Notes under the pieces: model-generated
What the model was told of the DNA's origin: nothing
What the model saw: only the letters and a program-made list of their open reading frames with translations
The model's database searches: none
Position numbers and translations under genes: made by a program
Part shown: positions 32,084 through 39,393 of the stretch, in pieces
How positions within the stretch are numbered: position 1 is the first letter of the stretch
How the letters are laid out: every line of letters begins with the position of its first letter
Assembly (NCBI GenBank): GCA_947623735.1
Contig: CANQHE010000008.1
Span: 1 to 40,712, forward strand
Direction of reading: 5' to 3'
DNA: 40,712 nt
Source of the DNA: an uncultured Bacilli bacterium
GTDB taxonomy: Bacteria > Bacillota_I > Bacilli_A > RF39 > UBA660

Positions 32084-32413
32084 ATGTATTTAAAAACAAA
32101 TAAACAAAAATATGAAATAATAATTGCTAATAATTTTTATAAACGTTTAACTGGTCTTATTGGTAAAAAAAATATTGACTTTGGTATGCTTTTTCCTAAG
32201 TGTAACTCTATTCATACTTATTTTATGAAAGAAAATATTGATGTCATAGGTTTAAATATAAACAATGAAGTAATCTATAAATATGAAAACTTAAATAAAA
32301 ATAGAGTCATTAGAATTAATAATCTCACCAGTGAAACCAGTATTCTAGAATTACCTGCGAATAGTACCAAAAAAATAAAGATAGGCACCATTCTTCTCTT
32401 TACAGAAGACTAA
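32084..32413 (+). CDS. DUF192 family protein
   Basis: 109 residues, a small beta-rich cytoplasmic protein. Seen: NNFYKRLTGLIGKK, GMLFPKCNSIHTYFMKENIDVIGLN and VIYKYENL, the DUF192 pattern in full. The function is unknown; DUF192 genes are often found beside Tad pilus loci, and the Tad operon lies 1.5 kb away. AGGTGA is its ribosome binding site and an extended -10 (TGATATAAT) lies upstream. Confidence 0.88.
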   Translation: MYLKTNKQKYEIIIANNFYKRLTGLIGKKNIDFGMLFPKCNSIHTYFMKENIDVIGLNINNEVIYKYENLNKNRVIRINNLTSETSILELPANSTKKIKIGTILLFTED

Positions 32414-32424
32414 CCTATCTTTTT
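32377..32424. terminator. Bidirectional terminator between DUF192 gene and surface protein B
   Basis: Outer stem AAAGATAGG (32377-32385) with CCTATCTTT (32414-32422) and inner stem TCTTCT (32392-32397) with AGAAGA (32404-32409), T-run after it. It overlaps the 3' end of the DUF192 gene. Confidence 0.75.
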
Positions 32425-33858
32425 CTATTCTATAACATATGGGTCTGTATCTATACCTGTTCCAGTTATTTCAACATTTGCTTTAATGTTTATTACAGGG
32501 CGAGCACCAGTGTTAGTGACGTGCACGCCGCCGTAGCCGAGGTTGCCACTATCAGTCACATAGAACACGCTAGCATTCGGATAGCGGCCCGGAGTCATTG
32601 TCCAATAATATTGATTTGTATATAACCAATAACCTTTGTTGTACATTCCTCCAAAACCTCCTGCAAATACTACTTCATCACTTGTTATTAAACCAACTGG
32701 TACTGGTAAAGTATTATTTCCTTTTACTATTTTTCCGTTGCTGCCTTTTGTTCCCCCTTCATTGGCACTCGGACCTGTATACAAGTCTCTTTCTTGTGCT
32801 GTTTTATCTATTGAACCATCTGACTTATATCCACACTTTAATGTTGGCGTTTGAGTTTTCTTCCAACTACCATTATTAATAAATCTTCCCAATGGGGCAT
32901 ATCCTGTATAACTTGTTCCGTAGCCATCACCTTGAAAACTTGTATCAGCGGTTTTATCTACTTGTCTATCTCCACAGAATCCTGTATCTACATCTATGAA
33001 TTGGTCAGCTAGTGTTCCTAAGTTTGTATTATTTGTATACCAATTTACTATTTCATCTAATACTGTACTATTACTTGCATTTGTATGTGTTTCAGCAAAA
33101 CTGGACTTACCTGTCCCACCTGTCCTATAACCTACATATGTATTATCATCTGCTGGATTATTAAAATACACAGCACGAGGATATGAACTACTAATAGTTT
33201 GTCGTGGCGTTATCATTGTATCTACTCCTTGAGTGCTAGGAGCGGTTTTATTACTGCTACTTGTTCCAGCATAAATAAGTCTTATTGTTCCATTTCCATT
33301 AATTCGAATGATCCTCCACCAAATGTATTGTTTATTTATTGTATCTTGTCCAAACACTAACCAGTTATTATTGACTGTTCCTCTATAATAGTAGCTAGTT
33401 CCAAAATCATCTTCCGCTTCATAAACACCATTTTGATTCATATTTTTATTTCCGCAATTACCTGAACTTGAATAACAACTGGGGCCGGTAAACTCTTTTA
33501 CTTCACCATTTGATGTTAAGTTAAATTTGGCTAAAGTTTTTCCACTCTCTGTTAAATTGAAATATAAATAACAACTAGTATTATCCTTAGTTAAATTACT
33601 TAATTTTAAACTATTCGTATTACTATTCCATTTAGGAATTGCTCCATTACTACATTTACTCTTACTACTATTTAAAACATAATCTCCTTTAGGTATAGCA
33701 TTTGTTTTTTCATAAGTTCCATCTTTTTCAATATATAAAGCCATCATATTATTAGCCATAATATCTTTTTCATTTAAAGTTTTTGTTTTACTACTAACAA
33801 ACATTACTCCTAAAGTAACTCCAAAACCAACTAACACTAAACATATTTTCTTTATCAC
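32425..33858 (-). CDS. Membrane-anchored surface protein with C-terminal lectin-like variable region (module B)
   Basis: 477 residues from a GTG at 33858 (AAGGGAAG ribosome binding site). N-terminal signal or anchor at residues 5-22, then a Lys/Ser/Asn-rich region with paired cysteines. From about residue 120 it aligns along its length with the module A protein (EAEDDFGTSYYYRG, YIWWRIIRINGNGTIRLIYAGTSS, DVDTGFCGD, TPTLKCGY, RDLYTGPSA, NNTLPVPVGLITSDEVVFAGG). The last segment, YYWTMTP to TNTGARPVINIK, holds the candidate variable region. Both module proteins start with non-ATG codons. The N-terminal 100 residues are unrelated between the two. Confidence 0.75.
   Translation of the reverse strand: MIKKICLVLVGFGVTLGVMFVSSKTKTLNEKDIMANNMMALYIEKDGTYEKTNAIPKGDYVLNSSKSKCSNGAIPKWNSNTNSLKLSNLTKDNTSCYLYFNLTESGKTLAKFNLTSNGEVKEFTGPSCYSSSGNCGNKNMNQNGVYEAEDDFGTSYYYRGTVNNNWLVFGQDTINKQYIWWRIIRINGNGTIRLIYAGTSSSNKTAPSTQGVDTMITPRQTISSSYPRAVYFNNPADDNTYVGYRTGGTGKSSFAETHTNASNSTVLDEIVNWYTNNTNLGTLADQFIDVDTGFCGDRQVDKTADTSFQGDGYGTSYTGYAPLGRFINNGSWKKTQTPTLKCGYKSDGSIDKTAQERDLYTGPSANEGGTKGSNGKIVKGNNTLPVPVGLITSDEVVFAGGFGGMYNKGYWLYTNQYYWTMTPGRYPNASVFYVTDSGNLGYGGVHVTNTGARPVINIKANVEITGTGIDTDPYVIE
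32501..32592 (-). other. Candidate DGR variable region B
   Basis: GC-rich coding segment from the conserved P of YYWTMTP to TNTGARP. It shares CACTAACACTGGTG (minus strand, 32505-32518) with region A at 8055-8068, which would be the homing-site end. The codons between conserved ones keep C or T as third base (AGC, TAT, ACT, AGT, AAC, GGC, TAC, GGC, CAC). See region A for the codon comparison. Confidence 0.6.
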
Positions 33859-33899
33859 TCTTATACTTCCCTTCTATTGTAAATTTCTACTATATCAAA

Positions 33900-33928
33900 A
33901 TTATAATATTGCCAAAGTCAAAAGTCAA
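33900..33928 (-). promoter_or_regulatory. Promoter of surface protein B with TTGAC direct repeat
   Basis: Minus strand TTGACT (33923-33928), 17 bp, TATAAT (33900-33905), with the same TTGACTTTTGAC repeat as module A. Confidence 0.75.
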
Positions 33929-33992
33929 CAAAAAATATCGATATTATTTGATTTAATCGAATACATTTGATAATTTTACTATTACACTTTTT

Positions 33993-34008
33993 AAAATGAG
34001 AAAATAAA
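33993..34008 (+). promoter_or_regulatory. Conserved 16-bp leader motif before tandem-HTH gene B
   Basis: AAAATGAGAAAATAAA, identical to 9708-9723. Confidence 0.55.
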
Positions 34009-34023
34009 TATAGGTGGTATATT

Positions 34024-34479
34024 ATGTTATATGGAAATAAATTAAGATATTTAAGAGACAAAGATTTAATTAAACAAACCGAATTAGTTAAATATATTGG
34101 AATAAGTAATGCTTCTTATAGTGAATTTGAAAGAGAAAGAGCCATTATACCTTTAAAACATTTAGTAAAAGCTTGTGACTACTTTGATGTATCACTTGAT
34201 TATATATTTAGTTTTACAGAAGAACCAAAATACCAAGATTTAAGAAAAAATATTGAAAAAGAAACCTCAAGATTAAGATTAAAAGAATTTAGAAGAAAAA
34301 ACAAATTAACTCAAAAAGACTTAGCCGCCAAACTTAAAATAGCTACATCTTTAATTAGTGACTACGAAAGAGATAAACGTTTAATATCCACGAATGTTTT
34401 ATATAAAATATGTAAAAAATATAACATATCTGCTGATTATCTTTTAGGAAGAACTGACGAAGAAAACATTAAAAATTAA
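34024..34479 (+). CDS. Tandem XRE-type HTH regulator (module B)
   Basis: 151 residues, two Cro/CI-type HTH domains (about residues 4-66 and 83-147; LRYLRDKDLIKQTELVKYIG and RLKEFRRKNKLTQKDLAAKL). The domain ends DYIFSF and ADYLLGRTDE match the module A regulator in position. The second HTH copies are more alike between the two regulators than the first. AGGTGG is the ribosome binding site. It is divergent from surface gene B with a 165-bp gap. Confidence 0.85.
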   Translation: MLYGNKLRYLRDKDLIKQTELVKYIGISNASYSEFERERAIIPLKHLVKACDYFDVSLDYIFSFTEEPKYQDLRKNIEKETSRLRLKEFRRKNKLTQKDLAAKLKIATSLISDYERDKRLISTNVLYKICKKYNISADYLLGRTDEENIKN

Positions 34480-34499
34480 AACTTTACTCAAGTTTTTTT
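34477..34499 (+). terminator. Terminator of HTH regulator B
   Basis: Stem AAAACTT with AAGTTTT around a short loop, followed by T-run. Confidence 0.6.
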
Positions 34500-34552
34500 A
34501 ATTTTTCCATAATTCGACAAATTTCGCCCTCTTTTTATGTTATTCTAACATC

Positions 34553-34574
34553 ATTTCTTATTTTTATAAGAAAT
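34553..34574 (+). promoter_or_regulatory. Hairpin in the Rpn leader
   Basis: Perfect stem ATTTCTTAT (34553-34561) with ATAAGAAAT (34566-34574), loop TTTT, no T-run after it, 6 bp before the GGGGGTGA ribosome binding site. A possible control element for translation or mRNA stability. Confidence 0.5.
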
Positions 34575-34593
34575 TAGATTGGGGGTGAAAATT

Positions 34594-35427
34594 ATGCTTC
34601 AAGAAAAAAAATTTGTTAGTTTAAGTAATGACCTATTATTTAAAGAAGCTCTTACTCACACAGATAACAGAGATAAACTAATTTATTTCTTATCATGTTT
34701 TACTGACTTTAAAAAAGAATATTTAGAGAGTGTAAATTTAATAGTTCAATATGAAAGTATCTTTACTAAAACTAAGCTTAATGATAAAGCTTATCGTGGT
34801 GATGTCGTCATAAAATTTGCTAATTTCCGTATTAATTTAGAATGTTATTCTACTTTTAATGAACAATCATTTAATAAATCAACTAGTTATATTATGCGTA
34901 TCTTTTCCACTCAAAAAGACCGCGGTAAAAAAAGTAATTACTTAGAAAGTATTATCCAACTTAATTTTATTGATAAAGTAAATTACTCTTTTGACCCTAA
35001 TATAATTAGTACTTATGGTTTAGTTAATCTATCTAACATTGAAGATAAAAAATTATCTGATAAATTTATCATCAAATATTTTAGACTTGACAAAGCAAGA
35101 ATGCTTGATTACAATAAAGATGACAAAGTATTATTATGGCTTAAATTTATTGGTGCCGAAAGTAATGAAGAACGTTCTAAAATAGCTGAAGGAGATGATG
35201 CCTTAATGGCCTTAAATGAATGGATAGATGAATATGTTAATGACTTACATACCCAAGAAGTATTTGGTAAATGGGCTGAAGAAATTGCCGAAGAAAAGAA
35301 AGCCACAGAAATTGCCCAAAACTTATGTAAATTAAACTATCCTTTAGAGAACATTTCCAAAGCTACCGGAATATCTTTAGAAGAATTGAAAAAAATAAAG
35401 AATGAGCTAAAGGAGATGAAGCCCTAA
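34594..35427 (+). CDS. Rpn-family recombination-promoting nuclease / PD-(D/E)XK transposase-like protein
   Basis: 277 residues from ATG 34594 (GGGGGTGA upstream; a TTG at 34579 overlaps it). N-terminal PD-(D/E)XK nuclease domain of the PDDEXK_2 type: SNDLLFKEAL start, Asp70 in RGDVVIKF, Glu83 in INLECYS. The residue where relatives carry Gln or Lys two positions after the Glu is Tyr85, so catalysis may be altered. The C-terminal domain (from about residue 205, MALNEWIDEYVND...) includes a coiled segment and a final HTH-like KATGISLEELKKI. An in-frame ATG at 35206 after GGAG could start a short C-terminal form. The 3' 215 bp are duplicated directly downstream. Confidence 0.85.
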   Translation: MLQEKKFVSLSNDLLFKEALTHTDNRDKLIYFLSCFTDFKKEYLESVNLIVQYESIFTKTKLNDKAYRGDVVIKFANFRINLECYSTFNEQSFNKSTSYIMRIFSTQKDRGKKSNYLESIIQLNFIDKVNYSFDPNIISTYGLVNLSNIEDKKLSDKFIIKYFRLDKARMLDYNKDDKVLLWLKFIGAESNEERSKIAEGDDALMALNEWIDEYVNDLHTQEVFGKWAEEIAEEKKATEIAQNLCKLNYPLENISKATGISLEELKKIKNELKEMKP

Positions 35428-35655
35428 TGGTCTTAAATGAATATATAGATGAATTTGTCAATGACTTACATACCCAAGAAGTATTTGGTAAATGGGCTGA
35501 AGAAATTGCCGAAGAAAAAGGTGAAGAAAAAGGTGAAGAAAAAGGTAAAAAAAAGAAAGCCACAGAAATTGCCCAAAACTTATGTAAATTAAACTATCCC
35601 TTAGAGGACATTTCCAAAGCAACTGGAATACCTTTAGAAAAGTTGAAAAAAATAG
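35191..35655 (+). repeat. Tandem duplication of the Rpn 3' end
   Basis: Unit 1 begins at 35191 and unit 2 at 35412 (offset 221 bp). Both begin GGAGATGA and run nearly identical through the coding end. As 221 is not a multiple of three, unit 2 is out of frame with gene 1, and the first gene stops 14-16 bp into it. Unit 2 also has three copies of a 12-bp GAAGAAAAAGGT repeat (35511-35546) where unit 1 has less. Confidence 0.85.
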
Positions 35656-35669
35656 AGAGCGAACAGTAA
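35427..35669 (+). CDS. Stand-alone copy of the Rpn C-terminal domain
   Basis: 80 residues (MVLNEYIDEFVNDLHTQEV..., ending KLKKIESEQ), nearly identical to residues 205-277 of the Rpn protein just upstream except for an inserted GEEKGEEKGKKKK-type stretch. Its ATG overlaps the Rpn stop codon by one base (TAATG), with AGGAG 11 nt upstream, so coupled translation is likely. It may be a decaying fragment of a duplicated gene. However, the reading frame is open, has a ribosome binding site and is close to its parent, and for E. coli Rpn proteins a short C-terminal form made from inside the gene has been reported to act as antitoxin. Confidence 0.65.
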   Translation: MVLNEYIDEFVNDLHTQEVFGKWAEEIAEEKGEEKGEEKGKKKKATEIAQNLCKLNYPLEDISKATGIPLEKLKKIESEQ

Positions 35670-35686
35670 ATAGCTCTCTATTTTAT
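35647..35686. terminator. Bidirectional terminator between Rpn-C gene and obg
   Basis: A 12-bp perfect stem AAAATAGAGAGC (35649-35660) with GCTCTCTATTTT (35673-35684); the Rpn-C stop lies in its loop. Confidence 0.85.
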
Positions 35687-36957
35687 TCTTTAAATTCAAA
35701 TATATAATCACAAATTTGCACTTCGTCTCCCCTTTTAGCCCCTAATTTTTCTAATTCTTCTTCAACTCCCATTCCCTTTAACTTGCGAGCAAATCTTACT
35801 ACGGCATCATCTTCATTAAAGCGAGTCATCTTAAATAATTTTTCTAATTCTTTACCCTCAAGTACCCAAACATCACCATCTCGGGTTATTGTAAAAGGTT
35901 TTTCATTTTTAAATTTATAAACAACATGACTTTCCATTTCTTCATCATCATATAAATTTAAATCTTCAATATTTTGAAGTTCATCGGCAAGCTTTTTCAT
36001 TAACTCATCAAAACCTGTATTTGTAATCGAACTAAGTTCCATTATTTCTTTATCTTTAAATTTCTTTTTAAACTTTGCTAAATTTTCTTTTGCCTTTGGT
36101 AAATCCATTTTATTAGCTACGATTATTTCTTTCTTTTTAGCAAGTTTAGCACTATATTTTTCTATTTCTTCTCTTATAATTTGATAATCTTCGATTGGGT
36201 CTCTATTTTCTTCTGCTCCCATATCTATAACGTGCACCAACACTTTAGTCCGCATCGCGTGTCTTAAAAATTTATGGCCTAATCCTACTCCTTCATGGGC
36301 CCCTTCAATTAAACCTGGTAAATCAGCCATAATAAATGTTCTCTCATCTTTTAATTTAACTACTCCCAAATTAGGTGCCAAAGTTGTAAAATGATAACTT
36401 GCTATTTTAGGTCTCGCGGCACTCACACTCGCTAAAATTGTTGATTTTCCAACACTTGGAAGTCCCACTAAACCGACATCAGCAATCATTTTAAGTTCTA
36501 CTTTTAATATTCTTACTTCTCCTGGTTCTCCCAGTTCACTAATTCTCGGGGCGGTATCACTATGAGTTTTAAAGGCGGCATTACCTCTTCCACCTCGACC
36601 CCCATGAGCAACCACTACTTCGGTATTATCATGAACTAAATCAGCTATAACTAAATTGGTATCTTTATCAGTTATAACAGTTCCTTCCGGCACTTTTACA
36701 ATAATATCTTGGGCATTTGCTCCATTCCGATTCGCTCCTTCGCCATTTGTTCCTTTATTTCCTTTAATAATCTTCATATATCGCAAATCAATTAAAGTTT
36801 TAAGGCCTTTATCCACTTTAAAAATAATACTAGCGCCTCGTCCCCCATTTCCCCCATCCGGACCACCCATGGGTACAAACTTTTCTCTTCTAAAAGAGGT
36901 ACATCCATCTCCCCCTTTACCTGCGATAACTTTAATTGTTAATTCATCTACGAACAT
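35683..36957 (-). CDS. obg: GTPase Obg/CgtA
   Basis: 424 residues. Gly-rich Obg fold (residues 1-158, KGGDGCTSFRREKFVPMGGPDGG), then the G domain with G1 GLPSVGKST near 165, the DLPGLIEGA switch, NKMD G4 and SSI G5-type segments. It ends in a C-terminal OCT domain (VYKFKNEKPFTI...) of Bacillota-type Obg. Essential GTPase in ribosome assembly and stress control. It has its own promoter. Confidence 0.97.
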   Translation of the reverse strand: MFVDELTIKVIAGKGGDGCTSFRREKFVPMGGPDGGNGGRGASIIFKVDKGLKTLIDLRYMKIIKGNKGTNGEGANRNGANAQDIIVKVPEGTVITDKDTNLVIADLVHDNTEVVVAHGGRGGRGNAAFKTHSDTAPRISELGEPGEVRILKVELKMIADVGLVGLPSVGKSTILASVSAARPKIASYHFTTLAPNLGVVKLKDERTFIMADLPGLIEGAHEGVGLGHKFLRHAMRTKVLVHVIDMGAEENRDPIEDYQIIREEIEKYSAKLAKKKEIIVANKMDLPKAKENLAKFKKKFKDKEIMELSSITNTGFDELMKKLADELQNIEDLNLYDDEEMESHVVYKFKNEKPFTITRDGDVWVLEGKELEKLFKMTRFNEDDAVVRFARKLKGMGVEEELEKLGAKRGDEVQICDYIFEFKE

Positions 36958-36975
36958 GATTAATCACCTAAAACT

Positions 36976-37004
36976 ATTGTAACACATTTATAAGATTTAA
37001 ACAA
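36976..37004 (-). promoter_or_regulatory. Promoter of obg
   Basis: Minus strand TTGTTT (36999-37004), 17 bp, TACAAT (36976-36981). Confidence 0.6.
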
Positions 37005-37009
37005 CCAAG

Positions 37010-37037
37010 AAAAAATACTACTCTTCTCCAGTAGTAT
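37010..37037 (-). terminator. Terminator of the 37018-37821 gene
   Basis: Minus strand stem ATACTACT (37037-37030) with AGTAGTAT (37022-37015), T-run after it; overlaps the coding end. Confidence 0.7.
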
Positions 37038-37821
37038 CTTCATTATTTTCTTCTATAACTCGTTCATTTATTTTTATATTTTCATAAGTATTAAGAACTT
37101 CTTTTTCCATTTCCCCATCTTTAAATTCATATTTATATTCTACTAAATTAATAATCTTTTTATTATTTTTATCTTCTTCTAACTCTAAACTATAAAAAGT
37201 ATTCCCTTCTCTTTTAGCTCTAACCATTCCTTCATGGTCATAAAAACAATCTAATTTTTCATCATCTTGATTAGTATAATAAGCACTATCATCCTTCGCT
37301 ACTATTCCTTTAACTAAAGCATGACACTCATCATCAAACAAATAATATTTACTTTTTACATGTCCATCTAAATATGCTCCTGTTTTAATAAAGAAATAAT
37401 CTTTCCCACCTTCTTTTATAATTTCTAAATCACTCATTGGTATTCTAACATTTTCTACTATTCTCGTATCTTTAAATAAATCTTCAATCGTTTGGGCTTC
37501 TACATTACTAACTACAACATCATTAATAATAATACCCCCATTCATATATACATTTAATACTACTTTAGCTATATTAGTTCCCTCAACAATAGTTGTCCTA
37601 TACTCTAACTTTATTTTATGTCTTTCTCCATTTAAATAAACATTATATATTTCTGATACCCCATTATTATTAATATCTTTAGTAACATTCTCTATCGGTT
37701 GTACAACTTTTTCTTCATTGTTAATTTTAACTGCTTTAGTAGTTAAAGTATATACCGTAATAGCCACAATTCCTGAAAGTGCCACAATTAAAACAACTAA
37801 ACTAACTACCCTTTTCATCAT
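37018..37821 (-). CDS. Hypothetical membrane-anchored protein
   Basis: 267 residues, no family recognised. One N-terminal membrane segment (residues 4-27, VVSLVVLIVALSGIVAITVY), then an extracytoplasmic domain. That domain has beta-strand-like stretches (IYNVYLNGERHKIKLEY, AKVVLNVYMNGGIIINDVVV, DYFFIKTGAYLDGHVKSKYYLF), suggesting a beta-sandwich, and an acidic tail (ENNEDTTGEE). It lies between obg and the pilin-like operon and is separated from the latter by a terminator. Confidence 0.6.
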   Translation of the reverse strand: MMKRVVSLVVLIVALSGIVAITVYTLTTKAVKINNEEKVVQPIENVTKDINNNGVSEIYNVYLNGERHKIKLEYRTTIVEGTNIAKVVLNVYMNGGIIINDVVVSNVEAQTIEDLFKDTRIVENVRIPMSDLEIIKEGGKDYFFIKTGAYLDGHVKSKYYLFDDECHALVKGIVAKDDSAYYTNQDDEKLDCFYDHEGMVRAKREGNTFYSLELEEDKNNKKIINLVEYKYEFKDGEMEKEVLNTYENIKINERVIEENNEDTTGEE

Positions 37822-37868
37822 GCTATCTCCTCTTTGTTATATTATATCAGTATTTATAAATTTTTAAA

Positions 37869-37897
37869 ACAAAAAAATCACATCATTTGTGATTTTT
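37869..37897 (-). terminator. Terminator of the pilin-like operon
   Basis: Stem AAAAATCACA (37873-37882) with TGTGATTTTT (37888-37897); the minus strand T-run follows at 37869-37877. Confidence 0.8.
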
Positions 37898-38897
37898 ACT
37901 TAAATATGTTAAATAACTTAGTTTTATTAGCTCCTCCCCCATTAATTCTTGAAAAACCAAGAGCTACTAAAAAATCATCAAGTACTTGTTCATGTTCTTT
38001 TTTATCATCAACATAAGGAATATTAAAAAATACTTTACTATTAGTTTCATTTTCAAAATCATTAATATCTCTAGAATTTAAAACACTCTTATTTAAAACT
38101 ATCTTTTTATCTTTAAGTTTAACAAAAGCATCTCTATCATTTCTAATTAATTTATTAAGTTTAATTAAACCCGGCTCTATTAAATATATCACATCATTAC
38201 ATAAACTTTCTTGTTCTGAATCATTTAAATCAATTAATATAACTTCCGCATCAGGATTATTAGATATATTAAATGACAAATCAAGTCCCGTTGTCGATTT
38301 TAAAGATTTATCATTTAAATATTTAAAATCTTCACCATCAGCCTCAATCGCAATAACATTATATGCTACTTCTAAATGTTTTTTAAGCATATAAATTAAA
38401 GTCGTTGCTCCCGCATGACTAGTAACATTCTTAAATCCTACTATTCGAAGCCCCCCACTTCCAGTTCCAGAAAAAGTATCAAAATTTACATTATCTCCAT
38501 TATTACTATTAGAACCATTTAAATTATGATACTGAGCTACATCTTTATACGTATTAGGATTATCAATTAAAAATTTAACAGCATTTATATTTCTTGTAAA
38601 ATTATATATTCCCATAGAAACTAACTGGGATAAATAAGCCCCACTATTAACCATTGCACTATCATCAAGAAGTAATATAATTTTACTCATATCAAAATTA
38701 ACTGATAATTTTTGAATATTTTTAATATTTTGATATCCCTTAATAGCTGTAATATCAATAATCATTTTATTAAAATAAAAATTTGTAAATTGACTAATAA
38801 TTTCATCCGCACTAAATTCTCCATTAATGCTTTTTATTACATCTATATCTAAAGTTGCAAGCATATTTTGATATTTATTAGATACTATAACATTCAT
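37896..38897 (-). CDS. TadZ/CpaE-like protein with degenerate ParA domain
   Basis: 333 residues. N-terminal 110 residues look like a receiver-type domain (KMIIDITAIKGYQNIKN, KIILLLDDSAMVNSG, LVSMGIYNFTRN). A Ser/Asn/Gly-rich linker (residues about 127-147) follows, then a MinD/ParA fold. There the P-loop position reads SHAGATT (in GFKNVTSHAGATTLIYMLKK), with no Lys in place of KGGxGKT; ATP binding is doubtful. This domain order is that of CpaE/TadZ. It differs from the active TadZ at 28909-29673. Last gene of an operon of pilin-like proteins, so it probably positions or scaffolds that system. Confidence 0.7.
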   Translation of the reverse strand: MNVIVSNKYQNMLATLDIDVIKSINGEFSADEIISQFTNFYFNKMIIDITAIKGYQNIKNIQKLSVNFDMSKIILLLDDSAMVNSGAYLSQLVSMGIYNFTRNINAVKFLIDNPNTYKDVAQYHNLNGSNSNNGDNVNFDTFSGTGSGGLRIVGFKNVTSHAGATTLIYMLKKHLEVAYNVIAIEADGEDFKYLNDKSLKSTTGLDLSFNISNNPDAEVILIDLNDSEQESLCNDVIYLIEPGLIKLNKLIRNDRDAFVKLKDKKIVLNKSVLNSRDINDFENETNSKVFFNIPYVDDKKEHEQVLDDFLVALGFSRINGGGANKTKLFNIFK

Positions 38898-38914
38898 TTT
38901 CTAACCTCCCAATT

Positions 38915-39391
38915 TTATCCAACTTCTTCTTTATATAAATCATTATCAAAAGCCTTAAAATTATTTGATGTTCCTCTGACTGTAAAACCTGATGCATTAC
39001 CTATCACAGGCAAATTAAATTTATAAAAAACTACAATTTGATAATAATTAGTAACTCCTGTCCCTTTATATTTCTTTATACAATAATCATATTTTCTATT
39101 TGGAACAGCTTTTTCTAACTTATCAGAAACCAAAAGTCCTCCATAAACTCCGGCTTCATCTTTAGTACTACATTTACCTGATGCACTATAACCCTGAGCT
39201 GTCAAATAATTATTAACTAATTTAATCGAATAATCATTTAAACCTTCATATTTTTCTACAATACTTATTACTTCATTTTTAATTTTAACCGTTTTAGAAT
39301 AGTTAATTGTCAATATTATATAACCCGCAAAGAGGAATATAAACAAAATCATCAACTGAAATATCCATGTACTCCCAATACTCTGTCTCAT
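38915..39391 (-). CDS. Pilin-like membrane protein (d)
   Basis: 158 residues. Starts MRQSIG, then a hydrophobic helix at about residues 9-30, followed by an extracytoplasmic domain with cysteines and strands such as YYQIVVFYKFNLPVIG. It resembles the next gene upstream in layout, including the phrase (NYSK...KNE) after the helix and the strand (YYQ..VFY.(F/L)(N/D)LPV). The MxxxxG start suggests a six-residue prepilin leader cleaved after Gly, but Glu at +5 is missing. Overall identity to known pilins not seen. Confidence 0.65.
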   Translation of the reverse strand: MRQSIGSTWIFQLMILFIFLFAGYIILTINYSKTVKIKNEVISIVEKYEGLNDYSIKLVNNYLTAQGYSASGKCSTKDEAGVYGGLLVSDKLEKAVPNRKYDYCIKKYKGTGVTNYYQIVVFYKFNLPVIGNASGFTVRGTSNNFKAFDNDLYKEEVG

Positions 39392-39393
39392 AA

